Assembly: GCA_050485385.1 (NCBI GenBank)
Contig: JBJHBG010000167.1
Location: 1 to 7,229 of the forward strand
Origin: RECO01 sp050485385
Lineage (GTDB): Bacteria > Pseudomonadota > Alphaproteobacteria > Geminicoccales > Geminicoccaceae
Direction of reading: 5' to 3'
Length of the DNA: 7,229 nucleotides
Shown here: in pieces, positions 1-5,422 of the stretch
Position numbering within the stretch: position 1 is the first letter of the stretch
Layout of the letters: the number at the start of each line of letters is the position of its first letter
Position numbers and translations under genes: made by a program
Notes under the pieces: generated by a model
Told to the model about the DNA's origin: nothing
The model's database searches: none
The model's input: only the letters and a program-made list of their open reading frames with translations

Positions 1-231
1 TCGAAGAAACCCCGCTGACCCGCCATGCCGCTCTCCCGCTCGTCATGACCATCGACTCACGCCAACGGCCTGCGATCAAGAGGTTTTTCGAGGTGCCCCT
101 TTGGTCTGTTTGGGGGTGTGGGGCGGCCGAAAACACGAAAAATCGAAACGAACCTGGAGGGGCTTTTTCTCCTGCATGATCAACGGGTTGGGGGCGCAGT
201 GGGCGGTTTGGTCACGGTTCTCCGCGGTGCT

Positions 232-257
232 GGGGGGCGCGGGGGCCAAAAGCCCCC
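232..257. repeat. GC hairpin repeat, copy 1
   Basis: GGGGGGCGC is followed by a hairpin with a 6-bp stem GGGGGC (241-246), loop CAAAA (247-251) and GCCCCC (252-257). A near-identical arrangement recurs at 5367-5394 upstream of the GT39 gene, with the same GGGGGGCG lead, the same CCAA core in the loop region and the same C-run arm. Two such copies in separate spacers suggest a dispersed extragenic palindromic element. It could act in transcript ending or stability; no T-tract follows it. Confidence 0.6.
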
Positions 258-358
258 GGTTCCGTCTTTCATCCCGCTGCCCCCGGCCGGTTGCGGGGCT
301 GGACCTGGGGCTCGGCGTCGCCGACGATGGTGCGCAGCCGAGCCGAACGCTGCCGCCT

Positions 359-364
359 GGAGAG
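359..364 (+). promoter_or_regulatory. Ribosome binding site that sets the cobO start
   Basis: GGAGAG lies just ahead of the GTG at 370, with 7 bases between GGAG and the start codon. This favours GTG 370 over the longer open frame beginning at 118. Confidence 0.7.
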
Positions 365-369
365 CCCGT

Positions 370-978
370 GTGATCGACGAGAACGAAGCCAAGGCCCACG
401 CCGACAAGAAGGCGAAGATCAAGGCGGCCAAGGACAAGCTCTACGCCTCGAAGACCATCGAGAAGGGGCTGTTGCTGGTCCACACCGGGACCGGCAAGGG
501 CAAGAGCACGGCCGCCTGGGGGTTGGTCATGCGCTGCCTCGGCCATGGGCTCAGGGTGGGTGTGGTGCAGTTCGTCAAGGGCCGGCGCGAGACCGGCGAG
601 CGGCAGTTCCTGCAACGCTTTCCCGACCTCGTCACGGTCAAGGTGATGGGCGACGGCTTTACCTGGGAGACGCAGGACAAGGCCAAGGACGTCGAGGCCG
701 CCAAGGCCGCCTGGGCCGAGGCCAAGGCGATGCTCCAGGACCCCGCCTACCACCTGGTCGTGCTCGACGAACTCAACATCGTGCTGCGCTACGACTACCT
801 GCCGCTCGCCGAGGTCGTCGCCGATCTCCAGGCCCGCCGGGACGGCCTGCACGTCGTGGCCACCGGCCGCAACGCCAAGAAGGAGCTGATCGAGGCGGCC
901 GACCTCGTGACCGAGATGACGCTGGTCAAGCACCCGTTCCGCGATGGCGTGAAGGGGCAGTTGGGCGTGGAGTTCTGA
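370..978 (+). CDS. cobO: Corrinoid (cob(I)yrinic acid a,c-diamide) adenosyltransferase CobO
   Basis: This enzyme transfers the 5'-deoxyadenosyl group of ATP to the reduced cobalt of corrinoids, a cytoplasmic step of adenosylcobalamin synthesis and salvage. The product is 202 residues, usual for the CobO/BtuR/CobA family. Visible signatures are the family P-loop HTGTGKGKST (residues 38-47), the strand VGVVQFVKG (64-71 region), the Walker-B-like VVLDELN with Asp133-Glu134, the TGRN turn (165-168) and the C-terminal LGVEF, matching the family's GIEF-type end. A Lys/Ala-rich N-terminal segment (residues 8-32) precedes the nucleotide fold, as in other members. The start is GTG 370, backed by GGAGAG. 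No other cob gene is visible in the window, so it may end a cob cluster lying to the left, or be a solitary salvage gene. It converges with the dehydratase gene, 45 bases away. Confidence 0.95.
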   Translation: MIDENEAKAHADKKAKIKAAKDKLYASKTIEKGLLLVHTGTGKGKSTAAWGLVMRCLGHGLRVGVVQFVKGRRETGERQFLQRFPDLVTVKVMGDGFTWETQDKAKDVEAAKAAWAEAKAMLQDPAYHLVVLDELNIVLRYDYLPLAEVVADLQARRDGLHVVATGRNAKKELIEAADLVTEMTLVKHPFRDGVKGQLGVEF

Positions 979-1023
979 AACGGCACCGTGCCCCTCCCTG
1001 ACCGGTCCGGCGCCCGCCGCGCC

Positions 1024-1995
1024 CTAGAACGGTTCGGGGGTCTTGCCGGCGAGGACGGTGGCGAAGACGGCCGTGTCGACGTTGCCGCCGCAAAGGATCG
1101 TGGCGACACGCTTGCCGGCCATGCGCTCGCGCTCTTGGAGGAGCCCCGCGAGCGGTGCGGCGCCCGCCCCTTCGGCCACGTTGTGGGTGGCCTCGAAGTA
1201 GAGGCGCATGGCGTCGGCGATCTCCTTGTCGGCCAAGGTGAGCACGCGGGCGGCCCCGGCCTTGATCACGGCGAGGGCGTCGGGGTGCGGCACGCGGCAG
1301 GCCATGCCGTCGGCGAAGGTGCGCGCGGCGTCCGTGGTGACGACGTGGCCGGCCTCGACCGAGAGCCGGTAGGCGGGCGCACCCTCGGCGACGACGCCGA
1401 CGATCTCGATCGAAAGCCCGAGCAGGTCGCGGGTGCGGACGAGGCCGCAGATGCCGGAGCCCATGCCGATCGGGACGTAGACGGCATCCAGGTCGCCCAC
1501 CGCGCGGAACAGCTCCAGCGCGTAGGTGGCAACGCCCAGGACGAGGCCGGGATCGAACGAGGGGACCATGAAGGCGCCGCTCGCCGCCGCCAAGTGCTGG
1601 GCGTGCTCGCGGGCGGCGTCGAAGTCGTCGCCGTGCTCGACCAGCTCGGCGCCGAAGGCCCGCATCGCCCGGTTCTTCTCGACGCTGTTGCCTCGCGGCA
1701 CGACGATGGTGACGTCGAGCCCGGCGAGGCGGCCGGCCAGCGCGATGCTCTGGCCGTGATTGCCCCGCGTCGCACTGATCACCCCCCGCACCTCCGGGTG
1801 TTCCCGCCGCAGCCGGTCCATGTAGACCAGCCCGCCGCGCACCTTGAAGGCGCCGGTCGGCGTGTGGTTCTTGTGCTTGACCCAAAGCTCGGTGCCGGTC
1901 GCCTCGGCGAGCAGCGGCCAGCGATAGTGCGGGGTCGGCTGGAGGTGGCGATGGACGAGGGAGGCCGCAGCCTCCAGGTCGGCGAGGGTGAACAC
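1024..1995 (-). CDS. PLP-dependent threonine/serine dehydratase family protein
   Basis: This is a fold-type II pyridoxal-phosphate enzyme of the threonine dehydratase family, whose members convert threonine or serine to a 2-oxo acid plus ammonia. The 323-residue product has the Schiff-base lysine in TGAFKVRGG (Lys51), the cofactor-contacting Asn79 in SATRGNHGQS, the phosphate-binding glycine loop GMGSGICG (177-184), an EGAGAAPLAG segment (275-284) and ILCGGN (300-305). GNSVEKNRAMRAFGAEL (102-118) is typical of a proteobacterial subgroup. There is no C-terminal ACT regulatory domain, so it resembles short catabolic forms rather than allosteric biosynthetic IlvA. The substrate is not proven: hydroxyectoine-linked EutB-type dehydratases and serine racemases share these motifs, but no ectoine genes are near. 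The start is GTG at 1995, with GGGAG six bases upstream; longer in-frame starts would run into the DUF2237 gene and lack homology. Confidence 0.93.
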   Translation of the reverse strand: MFTLADLEAAASLVHRHLQPTPHYRWPLLAEATGTELWVKHKNHTPTGAFKVRGGLVYMDRLRREHPEVRGVISATRGNHGQSIALAGRLAGLDVTIVVPRGNSVEKNRAMRAFGAELVEHGDDFDAAREHAQHLAAASGAFMVPSFDPGLVLGVATYALELFRAVGDLDAVYVPIGMGSGICGLVRTRDLLGLSIEIVGVVAEGAPAYRLSVEAGHVVTTDAARTFADGMACRVPHPDALAVIKAGAARVLTLADKEIADAMRLYFEATHNVAEGAGAAPLAGLLQERERMAGKRVATILCGGNVDTAVFATVLAGKTPEPF

Positions 1996-2089
1996 TGGTC
2001 GCTCCCGGTCGGACGGGCGTAGCGTAGAGCGTTTCCCGCGGCGGCGAAACGTGCGACCAAGAGCCGAAGGCGTGGCGAGGAGGGGTGGC
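1996..2089. promoter_or_regulatory. Divergent control region, dehydratase / DUF2237
   Basis: These 94 bases separate two divergent genes and must hold both promoters if each is transcribed from here. Two inverted repeats are visible: CGTTTC (2030-2035) with GAAACG (2046-2051), spacer 10, centred close to the midpoint; and TGGTCGC (1996-2002) with GCGACCA (2053-2059). The first has the size and spacing of a dimeric regulator site. I cannot assign -35/-10 boxes with confidence. Confidence 0.45.
2002..2006 (-). promoter_or_regulatory. Ribosome binding site that sets the dehydratase start
   Basis: On the minus strand GGGAG lies six bases ahead of the GTG whose first base is 1995. This decides against the longer open frame that reaches 2169 and would overlap the DUF2237 gene. 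Confidence 0.65.
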
Positions 2090-2479
2090 ATGGACATGGA
2101 GCCCGGACGGCAGCCGAGCGTGAACGTCCTGGGCGAGCCGCTGGAAGCATGCTCGCTCGCTCCCCTCACCGGCTTCTACCGCGACGGCTGCTGCAACACG
2201 GGCATGGACGACGTGGGCCTGCACACCGTCTGCGCGGTGATGACCGCCGACTTCCTCGCCTTCAGCAAGCGACGCGGCAACGACCTCTCCACGCCGCGGC
2301 CCGAGTTCCACTTTCCGGGCCTGCAGCCGGGCGACCGCTGGTGTCTGTGCGCGCTCCGCTGGCAGGAGGCGCTGGAGGCCGGCTGTCCGCCGCGCGTCGC
2401 CCTGCGCGGCACACACCGGCAGACGCTCGCCGTCTGCTCCCTCACCGATCTCAAGGCGCACGCCGTCGACCTGAGCTGA
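2090..2479 (+). CDS. DUF2237 family protein
   Basis: The product is 129 residues and matches the uncharacterised DUF2237 family from end to end. Family hallmarks are NVLGEPLEACS (12-22), TGFYRDGCCNTG (27-38), GLHTVCAVMT (43-52), FSKRRGNDLSTP (58-69), FPGLQPGDRWCLCALRWQEA (75-94) and a closing LKAHAVDL. Conserved cysteines are Cys21, Cys34-Cys35, Cys48, Cys85 and Cys87; such a dense set suggests metal binding or redox chemistry, but this is inference. No signal peptide or membrane segment is seen, so it is probably cytoplasmic. The start is ATG 2090, with an excellent GAGGAGG six bases upstream (2077-2083); another ATG lies two codons on. It diverges from the dehydratase and converges with marR, 13 bases away. 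The function is unknown. Confidence 0.93.
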   Translation: MDMEPGRQPSVNVLGEPLEACSLAPLTGFYRDGCCNTGMDDVGLHTVCAVMTADFLAFSKRRGNDLSTPRPEFHFPGLQPGDRWCLCALRWQEALEAGCPPRVALRGTHRQTLAVCSLTDLKAHAVDLS

Positions 2480-2492
2480 TGGCGGTGCCGTG

Positions 2493-2960
2493 TCAGGCCC
2501 GTCGCTCCAGCCGGTCGAGGGCGAGGTCGAGCTTGTGCAGCACGCGGTCGAGCGCGCGGCGATCCGACAGGCCGAGGGCTTCGGTCAGTTCCCGCTCCCA
2601 AGCGAGCGCCGCCGCCGCGAGGTCGCCGTAAAGCGCCTTGCCCAGCGCCGTCAGCGACAGGCGTACCGCCCGGCGATCGGCCGCATCCGGCATTCGGTTC
2701 ACGAGATCGCGTCCGACCAATCCAACGACCGCGCGGCTCGTCTGCACCTTGTCGAGCCGTGCCCGCTCGCCGAGCTGCGACGCCGTCAGCCCGCCGGTGC
2801 GGCCCAGCACGGCGAGGCAGCGCCATTGCGGGATGGTCACGCCGAAGCGGCGCTCGTAGCGCCGGGCCAGGGCCCGGCTGACGCGCGCACTGGACACCGC
2901 GAGGCGGAAGGGCAGGAACGCGTCGAGCTCCAGCTCACCGAGCGGCACACCGAGGGACAT
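2493..2960 (-). CDS. MarR-family transcriptional regulator
   Basis: This is a 155-residue winged helix-turn-helix DNA-binding protein that should act as a homodimer. Helical dimerisation segments lie at both ends (about 10-40 and 115-155). The helix-turn-helix spans about 58-85 (LTASQLGERARLDKVQTSRA and onward), and the wing carries the MarR signature DAADRRAVRLSLTALG (92-107) with its DRR and LT..G positions. Family members respond to small phenolic or other ligands or to oxidation; the ligand here cannot be read from the sequence. I chose ATG 2960 over the in-frame ATG at 2999 because an 18-base imperfect palindrome suited to a MarR dimer lies at 2981-2998, just upstream of 2960 and inside the longer form. 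Neither start has a strong ribosome binding site (GAGAG precedes 2960). No adjacent divergent gene offers an obvious target, so autoregulation is the simplest guess. Confidence 0.9.
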   Translation of the reverse strand: MSLGVPLGELELDAFLPFRLAVSSARVSRALARRYERRFGVTIPQWRCLAVLGRTGGLTASQLGERARLDKVQTSRAVVGLVGRDLVNRMPDAADRRAVRLSLTALGKALYGDLAAAALAWERELTEALGLSDRRALDRVLHKLDLALDRLERRA

Positions 2961-2980
2961 GGGCAGGTCTCTCACGAGAT

Positions 2981-2998
2981 TGATTTCATATGCAACCA
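2981..2998. promoter_or_regulatory. Candidate MarR operator
   Basis: TGATTTCATATGCAACCA is an imperfect palindrome centred on CATATG, with 7 of 9 base pairs symmetric. It stands out as AT-rich in a GC-rich window. Its length and its TT-x-CATATG-x-AA core resemble sites bound by MarR dimers. It is centred about 29 bases upstream of the preferred marR start, where binding would block transcription. Binding by this particular protein is inferred. Confidence 0.5.
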
Positions 2999-3297
2999 TA
3001 GCCCGGTTGTGATGGGTCGGCGAGCGTGGTTGAATGCTACGTCCGTTGCCTGCGACTGGTCGCGCCGCGGCCGTTCCTGCAACCGTGACGGTAAAGGTTG
3101 GGTGGGTTTCCAGGTCGACGAGAACGCGGGCGCGGCGCCAGGGCGTAACGTACACGCGTCAACCACCGGTGAGCCTAGCCGACGACGACGGCCGCGCCGG
3201 CCGCCGGAGTGTCGGGTTCTGCGACGGCAGGATCGGCCTCGCGGCAGTCACGTCGCCGTAGGACGGGGTCAGCGCCTCGGGCGAGCTTTCGGGGAGG

Positions 3298-3329
3298 GCG
3301 GCGGCCGGCGATTACGGTCCGGCCGCCGC
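3298..3329. other. Strong GC stem-loop upstream of terB
   Basis: GCGGCGGCCGG (3298-3308) and CCGGCCGCCGC (3319-3329) are perfect 11-bp inverted arms around a 10-base loop. No T-tract follows on either strand, so it is not a standard intrinsic terminator. It lies 143 bases ahead of the terB start. It could be an mRNA leader structure, a terminator not depending on a T-run, or an extragenic palindrome. Confidence 0.55.
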
Positions 3330-3358
3330 GACCCCGACGCTGCCGCATTTCGAGATGG

Positions 3359-3386
3359 CCGGCCACATGACCGGCCACATGACCGG
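3359..3386. repeat. 12-base tandem repeat, about 2.3 copies
   Basis: The unit CCGGCCACATGA occurs at 3359-3370 and 3371-3382, followed by a partial CCGG. It is exact between copies. It lies outside any supported gene, between the 3298-3329 hairpin and terB. Confidence 0.75.
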
Positions 3387-3461
3387 ATCGTCGCCATTCG
3401 GCCGCTTGCCGCCGGCCATGCGCCCACCAACCTGTGTGCGACCGTCGACCGCAACCGGCAC

Positions 3462-3468
3462 GGAGAGG
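3462..3468 (+). promoter_or_regulatory. Ribosome binding site that sets the terB TTG start
   Basis: GGAGAGG lies immediately upstream of TTG 3472, with six bases between GGAG and the start. The in-frame ATGs at 3355 and nearby fall in the tandem repeat, and the in-frame GTG at 3436 has no comparable site. Confidence 0.6.
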
Positions 3469-3471
3469 CCT

Positions 3472-3927
3472 TTGCTCGAACAGCTCCAGCGGCTCTTTTC
3501 CCGCGAGCCCGAACCCGTCCCCGAGGTTTCCAGCCACGACCGCCACCAACTCGCCGCAGCGGCCCTCCTCGTCACCGCCGGCGCCATGGACGCCGAGTTC
3601 GACGAGGTCGAGCGCGAGCGGGTGCTGGAACTCCTGCAATCCCGCTTCGGCCTCGCCGCAGACGAAGCGCGCGAACTCCTGGAGGAAGCCGAGGTCATGG
3701 CGCAGGAGAGCGTCGATCTCTACGGCTTCACGTCGGTCATCAAGGAGGGCTTTGCGCCGGAGGAGCGCATCGACATCGTCGAGATGGTCTGGGAGGTCGT
3801 CTACACCGACGGCATGCTGCACGACCACGAGGCGAGCCTGATGCGCCGGCTGGTCGGCCTGTTGGGTGTCAGCGACCGCGACAGCGGCGACGCCCGCATC
3901 CGCGTGCGCCGACGCCTCGGCCTTTGA
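3472..3927 (+). CDS. TerB-like (tellurite resistance TerB family) protein
   Basis: The 151-residue product is a small, acidic, all-helical protein of the TerB fold. Two repeated acidic motifs typical of the family are visible: GAMDAEFDEVERERVLELL (37-55) and YTDGMLHDHEASLMRRLVGL (111-130). In characterised TerB proteins such Asp/Glu clusters bind divalent metal. No signal peptide or membrane segment is seen. The name does not imply tellurite resistance: no terC, terD or terZ gene is near, and solitary TerB proteins of this length are common in alphaproteobacteria with unknown roles. The start is inferred as TTG 3472 because GGAGAGG precedes it and because MLEQLQRLF resembles the N-terminus usual for these proteins. 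The next gene lies 107 bases downstream, with a short hairpin between, so co-transcription is uncertain. Confidence 0.87.
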   Translation: MLEQLQRLFSREPEPVPEVSSHDRHQLAAAALLVTAGAMDAEFDEVERERVLELLQSRFGLAADEARELLEEAEVMAQESVDLYGFTSVIKEGFAPEERIDIVEMVWEVVYTDGMLHDHEASLMRRLVGLLGVSDRDSGDARIRVRRRLGL

Positions 3928-3967
3928 GCGACGTTGCGGGACCGGGCGGACGGCGCCATCTAGGGGA

Positions 3968-3982
3968 GCGACCTTTGGTCGC
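3968..3982. terminator. Short hairpin after terB, possible terminator
   Basis: GCGACC (3968-3973), loop TTT, GGTCGC (3977-3982) form a perfect 6-bp stem 41 bases after the terB stop. There is no T-tract, so a role in ending transcription is tentative. Confidence 0.3.
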
Positions 3983-4034
3983 GAGATCGGCGACGATGCC
4001 GCCGACACGCCCGAATGCCGGACCGGAGACCGCC

Positions 4035-4730
4035 ATGACCACCACCGCGCGCCGCCTTTCCATGACCCTGCCCCTGGCGGGCTTGATCGCCCTCGCCCCC
4101 GCCGTTGCGTGGGCCGACGACGCCGTCACGACGCTGACCTTCGCCGAGGGCAGCCCGACCGCGACTGCCAGCGGCACGGTGAGCGGCGCCGCTCGGGCCG
4201 ATCATCTGGTCGAGGCGAGCACGGGCGACCGGCTCGCGGTAACGCTGTCGGCGCCGAGCGCCAGCGTCAACTTCGACGTCATCGGCCCCGACGCGGTCGA
4301 TCCCCTGCATGTCGGCGCCCTCGACGGCGTTGCCTACGACGCCGTGCTCGAAACGGCTGGCACGCACGTCGTCCGGGTCTATCTGGATGGTGCGGCGGCG
4401 GCGGAGGGCCGCAGCGTGCCCTTCGACTTGACGGTGACGCTCACAGCGGAGGCGCCACCGGCCGAGGAGGTCGCCGAGGACGCCGTCGAGTCGGCGGCGG
4501 ACGTTCCCGCCTTCCTGGAAGTGGCGAACCTCACCACCCGCCTCAATCTCCGCGCCGAGCCGTCGACCGCCGCAGCGGTGCTGCGCACCGCCCCGCTCGG
4601 TACGCAGCTCCGCAACCACGGCTGCGAGGAGCTGGCCGATCGCCGCTGGTGCGAGATCGAGACCGCCGACGGCCTGCGCGGCTGGGCGGCGGGCGAGTAC
4701 CTGCGCGACAGCGACGGCGCCGGGTTCTGA
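4035..4730 (+). CDS. Exported protein with a PliI-like beta domain and an SH3 domain
   Basis: The product is 231 residues. Residues 1-27 form a Sec signal peptide: Arg6-Arg7, a hydrophobic core from about 10 to 24, and AWA before Asp28. Residues about 31-137 resemble the domain found in periplasmic inhibitors of g-type lysozyme (PliI-like): TFAEGSPTATASGTVSG, a DHLV..A..GDRLAVTLS stretch, NFDVIGP (79-85) and GTHVVRVYLDGAAAAEGRS (109-127). A Glu/Ala-rich linker (138-158) follows. Residues 163-225 are a bacterial SH3 domain (NLRAEPS, G189, GWAAGEYL), with Cys197 and Cys206 placed to form a disulfide. SH3 domains of this kind often bind cell-wall peptides. Together this suggests a periplasmic envelope protein. 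The start is ATG 4035, with GGAGA (4025-4029). The PliI-like assignment is by remembered pattern and is weaker than the SH3 one. Confidence 0.88.
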   Translation: MTTTARRLSMTLPLAGLIALAPAVAWADDAVTTLTFAEGSPTATASGTVSGAARADHLVEASTGDRLAVTLSAPSASVNFDVIGPDAVDPLHVGALDGVAYDAVLETAGTHVVRVYLDGAAAAEGRSVPFDLTVTLTAEAPPAEEVAEDAVESAADVPAFLEVANLTTRLNLRAEPSTAAAVLRTAPLGTQLRNHGCEELADRRWCEIETADGLRGWAAGEYLRDSDGAGF

Positions 4731-4815
4731 GCGAAGCAGACCCCAGCGGCGCCTGGATGACGATCCACGTCGGGACGGCTATGGTCGCCCAAACCCTGGA
4801 GGGAAGTGACACGCC

Positions 4816-5307
4816 ATGGCCGGCAGCGTGAACAAGGTGATCCTGGTAGGCAATCTCGGGCGCGATCCCGAGGTGCGGATGAGCCAGAACAACCAGAAGA
4901 TCGTGCAGCTCAGCATCGCCACCTCCGAACGGTGGCGCGACCGCGCCTCCGGCGAGCAGCAGGAGCGGACGGAATGGCATCGCGTGGTGATCTTCAACGA
5001 GAACCTCGCCGACGTCGCCGAGCGCTATCTCAAGAAGGGCCGCTCGGTCTACGTCGAGGGCCAGCTCCAGACCCGCAAGTGGACCGACCAGGGCGGCCAG
5101 GAGCGCTACACCACCGAGGTCGTGCTCGGCCGCTTCCGCGGCGAACTCGTGCTCCTCGGCGGGCGCGACGAGGGCGGCGGGTCGATGGAAGGTCCGGGCG
5201 AGCGGCGGCAGATGGGCGGCCCGCGCGACGACGACTATGGCGGCAGGGGCGGCGGTGGGGGGCGGGGCGGCCCGTCCGGCGGCTTCGACGACGACATTCC
5301 GTTCTAG
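4816..5307 (+). CDS. ssb: Single-stranded DNA-binding protein SSB
   Basis: SSB coats single-stranded DNA during replication, recombination and repair, and recruits partner enzymes through its C-terminal tip. The product is 163 residues. The OB fold spans about residues 5-112, opening with VNKVILVGNLGRDPEVR. The DNA-stacking aromatics known from E. coli SSB are present as Trp40, Trp54, Phe60 and Trp89 (E. coli Trp88). A Gly/Arg-rich disordered linker follows (about 119-155), then the acidic tip DDDIPF (158-163), which is intact. The start is ATG 4816; GGAAG lies at 4802-4806, within a purine-rich GGAGGGAAG. It is separated by 85 bases from the SH3 gene and followed by a GC hairpin. The common neighbour uvrA is not in the window, and no clear LexA-type site is seen upstream. 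Confidence 0.98.
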   Translation: MAGSVNKVILVGNLGRDPEVRMSQNNQKIVQLSIATSERWRDRASGEQQERTEWHRVVIFNENLADVAERYLKKGRSVYVEGQLQTRKWTDQGGQERYTTEVVLGRFRGELVLLGGRDEGGGSMEGPGERRQMGGPRDDDYGGRGGGGGRGGPSGGFDDDIPF

Positions 5308-5328
5308 GGTCGTGAGAAGGTCGATGAC

Positions 5329-5351
5329 GCAGGGGGCTTCGTGCCTCCTGC
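5329..5351. terminator. GC hairpin after ssb, likely terminator
   Basis: GCAGGGGGC (5329-5337), loop TTCGT, GCCTCCTGC (5343-5351) form a 9-bp stem with one G.T pair, starting 22 bases after the ssb stop. A C-run, not a T-tract, follows. An alternative fold pairs the left arm with GCCCCCCTGC (5350-5359). Its position suggests transcript ending or 3'-end protection for ssb. Confidence 0.45.
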
Positions 5352-5366
5352 CCCCCTGCACCTCCC

Positions 5367-5394
5367 GGGGGGCGTGGGGGGCCAAGAGCCCCCC
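5367..5394. repeat. GC hairpin repeat, copy 2
   Basis: GGGGGGCGT leads into a 7-bp stem: GGGGGGC (5376-5382), loop CAAGA, GCCCCCC (5388-5394). It matches the element at 232-257 apart from one more pair in the stem and two base changes. It follows the ssb hairpin and ends 28 bases before the GT39 start, so it would sit close to that gene's leader. Confidence 0.6.
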
Positions 5395-5422
5395 GATCGC
5401 TTCACCTGCGCCGGGACGCTAG

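Larger units (their letters stand above)
1..369. other. Gene-free leader upstream of cobO
   Basis: I see no supportable gene here. The cobO reading frame stays open back to a GTG at 118, but the translated stretch 118-369 has no resemblance to CobO and runs through a GC hairpin repeat (232-257), so it is treated as non-coding. Positions 75-180 are rich in short A and T runs compared with the rest of the window and may hold a promoter, but I cannot pick out a convincing -35/-10 pair. The conserved blocks of a cobalamin riboswitch (the B12-box region) are not visible. The first 60 bases could be the 3' flank of a gene outside the window; nothing in them decides this. Confidence 0.5.
2961..3471. 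other. Gene-free region between marR and terB
   Basis: About 510 bases with no convincing coding sequence on either strand; the open frames crossing it lack family resemblance and extend from neighbouring genes in other frames. It holds the MarR operator candidate near its left end, a strong GC hairpin at 3298-3329 and a 12-base tandem repeat at 3359-3386. The terB promoter is presumably here but no clear -35/-10 pair is seen. Positions 3030-3297 show nothing I can name. Confidence 0.5.

Noticed and set aside
118..369. 84-residue N-terminal extension of CobO from GTG 118
   Set aside because: The stretch has no CobO resemblance and crosses a GC hairpin repeat found elsewhere in a spacer; GTG 370 has a good ribosome binding site and gives the normal family length.
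1..369. Cobalamin riboswitch upstream of cobO
   Set aside because: Expected for a B12 gene, but I could not find its conserved core blocks; only generic GC hairpins are present.
926..2461. Long minus-strand open frame of about 510 codons
   Set aside because: It is an out-of-frame shadow across the dehydratase and DUF2237 genes; its translation is low-complexity Arg/Ala/Gly and matches no family.
3359..3386. CRISPR array
   Set aside because: The 12-base units are directly adjacent with no spacers, and there are barely more than two copies.
3472..3927. Tellurite resistance operon
   Set aside because: Only a lone TerB-fold protein is present; no terC, terD, terE or terZ genes accompany it.
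3175..4008. Minus-strand open frame opposite terB
   Set aside because: It is antisense to a well-supported gene and shows no domain; long open frames on the opposite strand are common in GC-rich genes.
2490..4034. Large plus-strand open frame upstream of and in frame with the SH3 gene
   Set aside because: It passes antisense through marR and out of frame through terB; the real protein starts at ATG 4035 with a ribosome binding site and a signal peptide.
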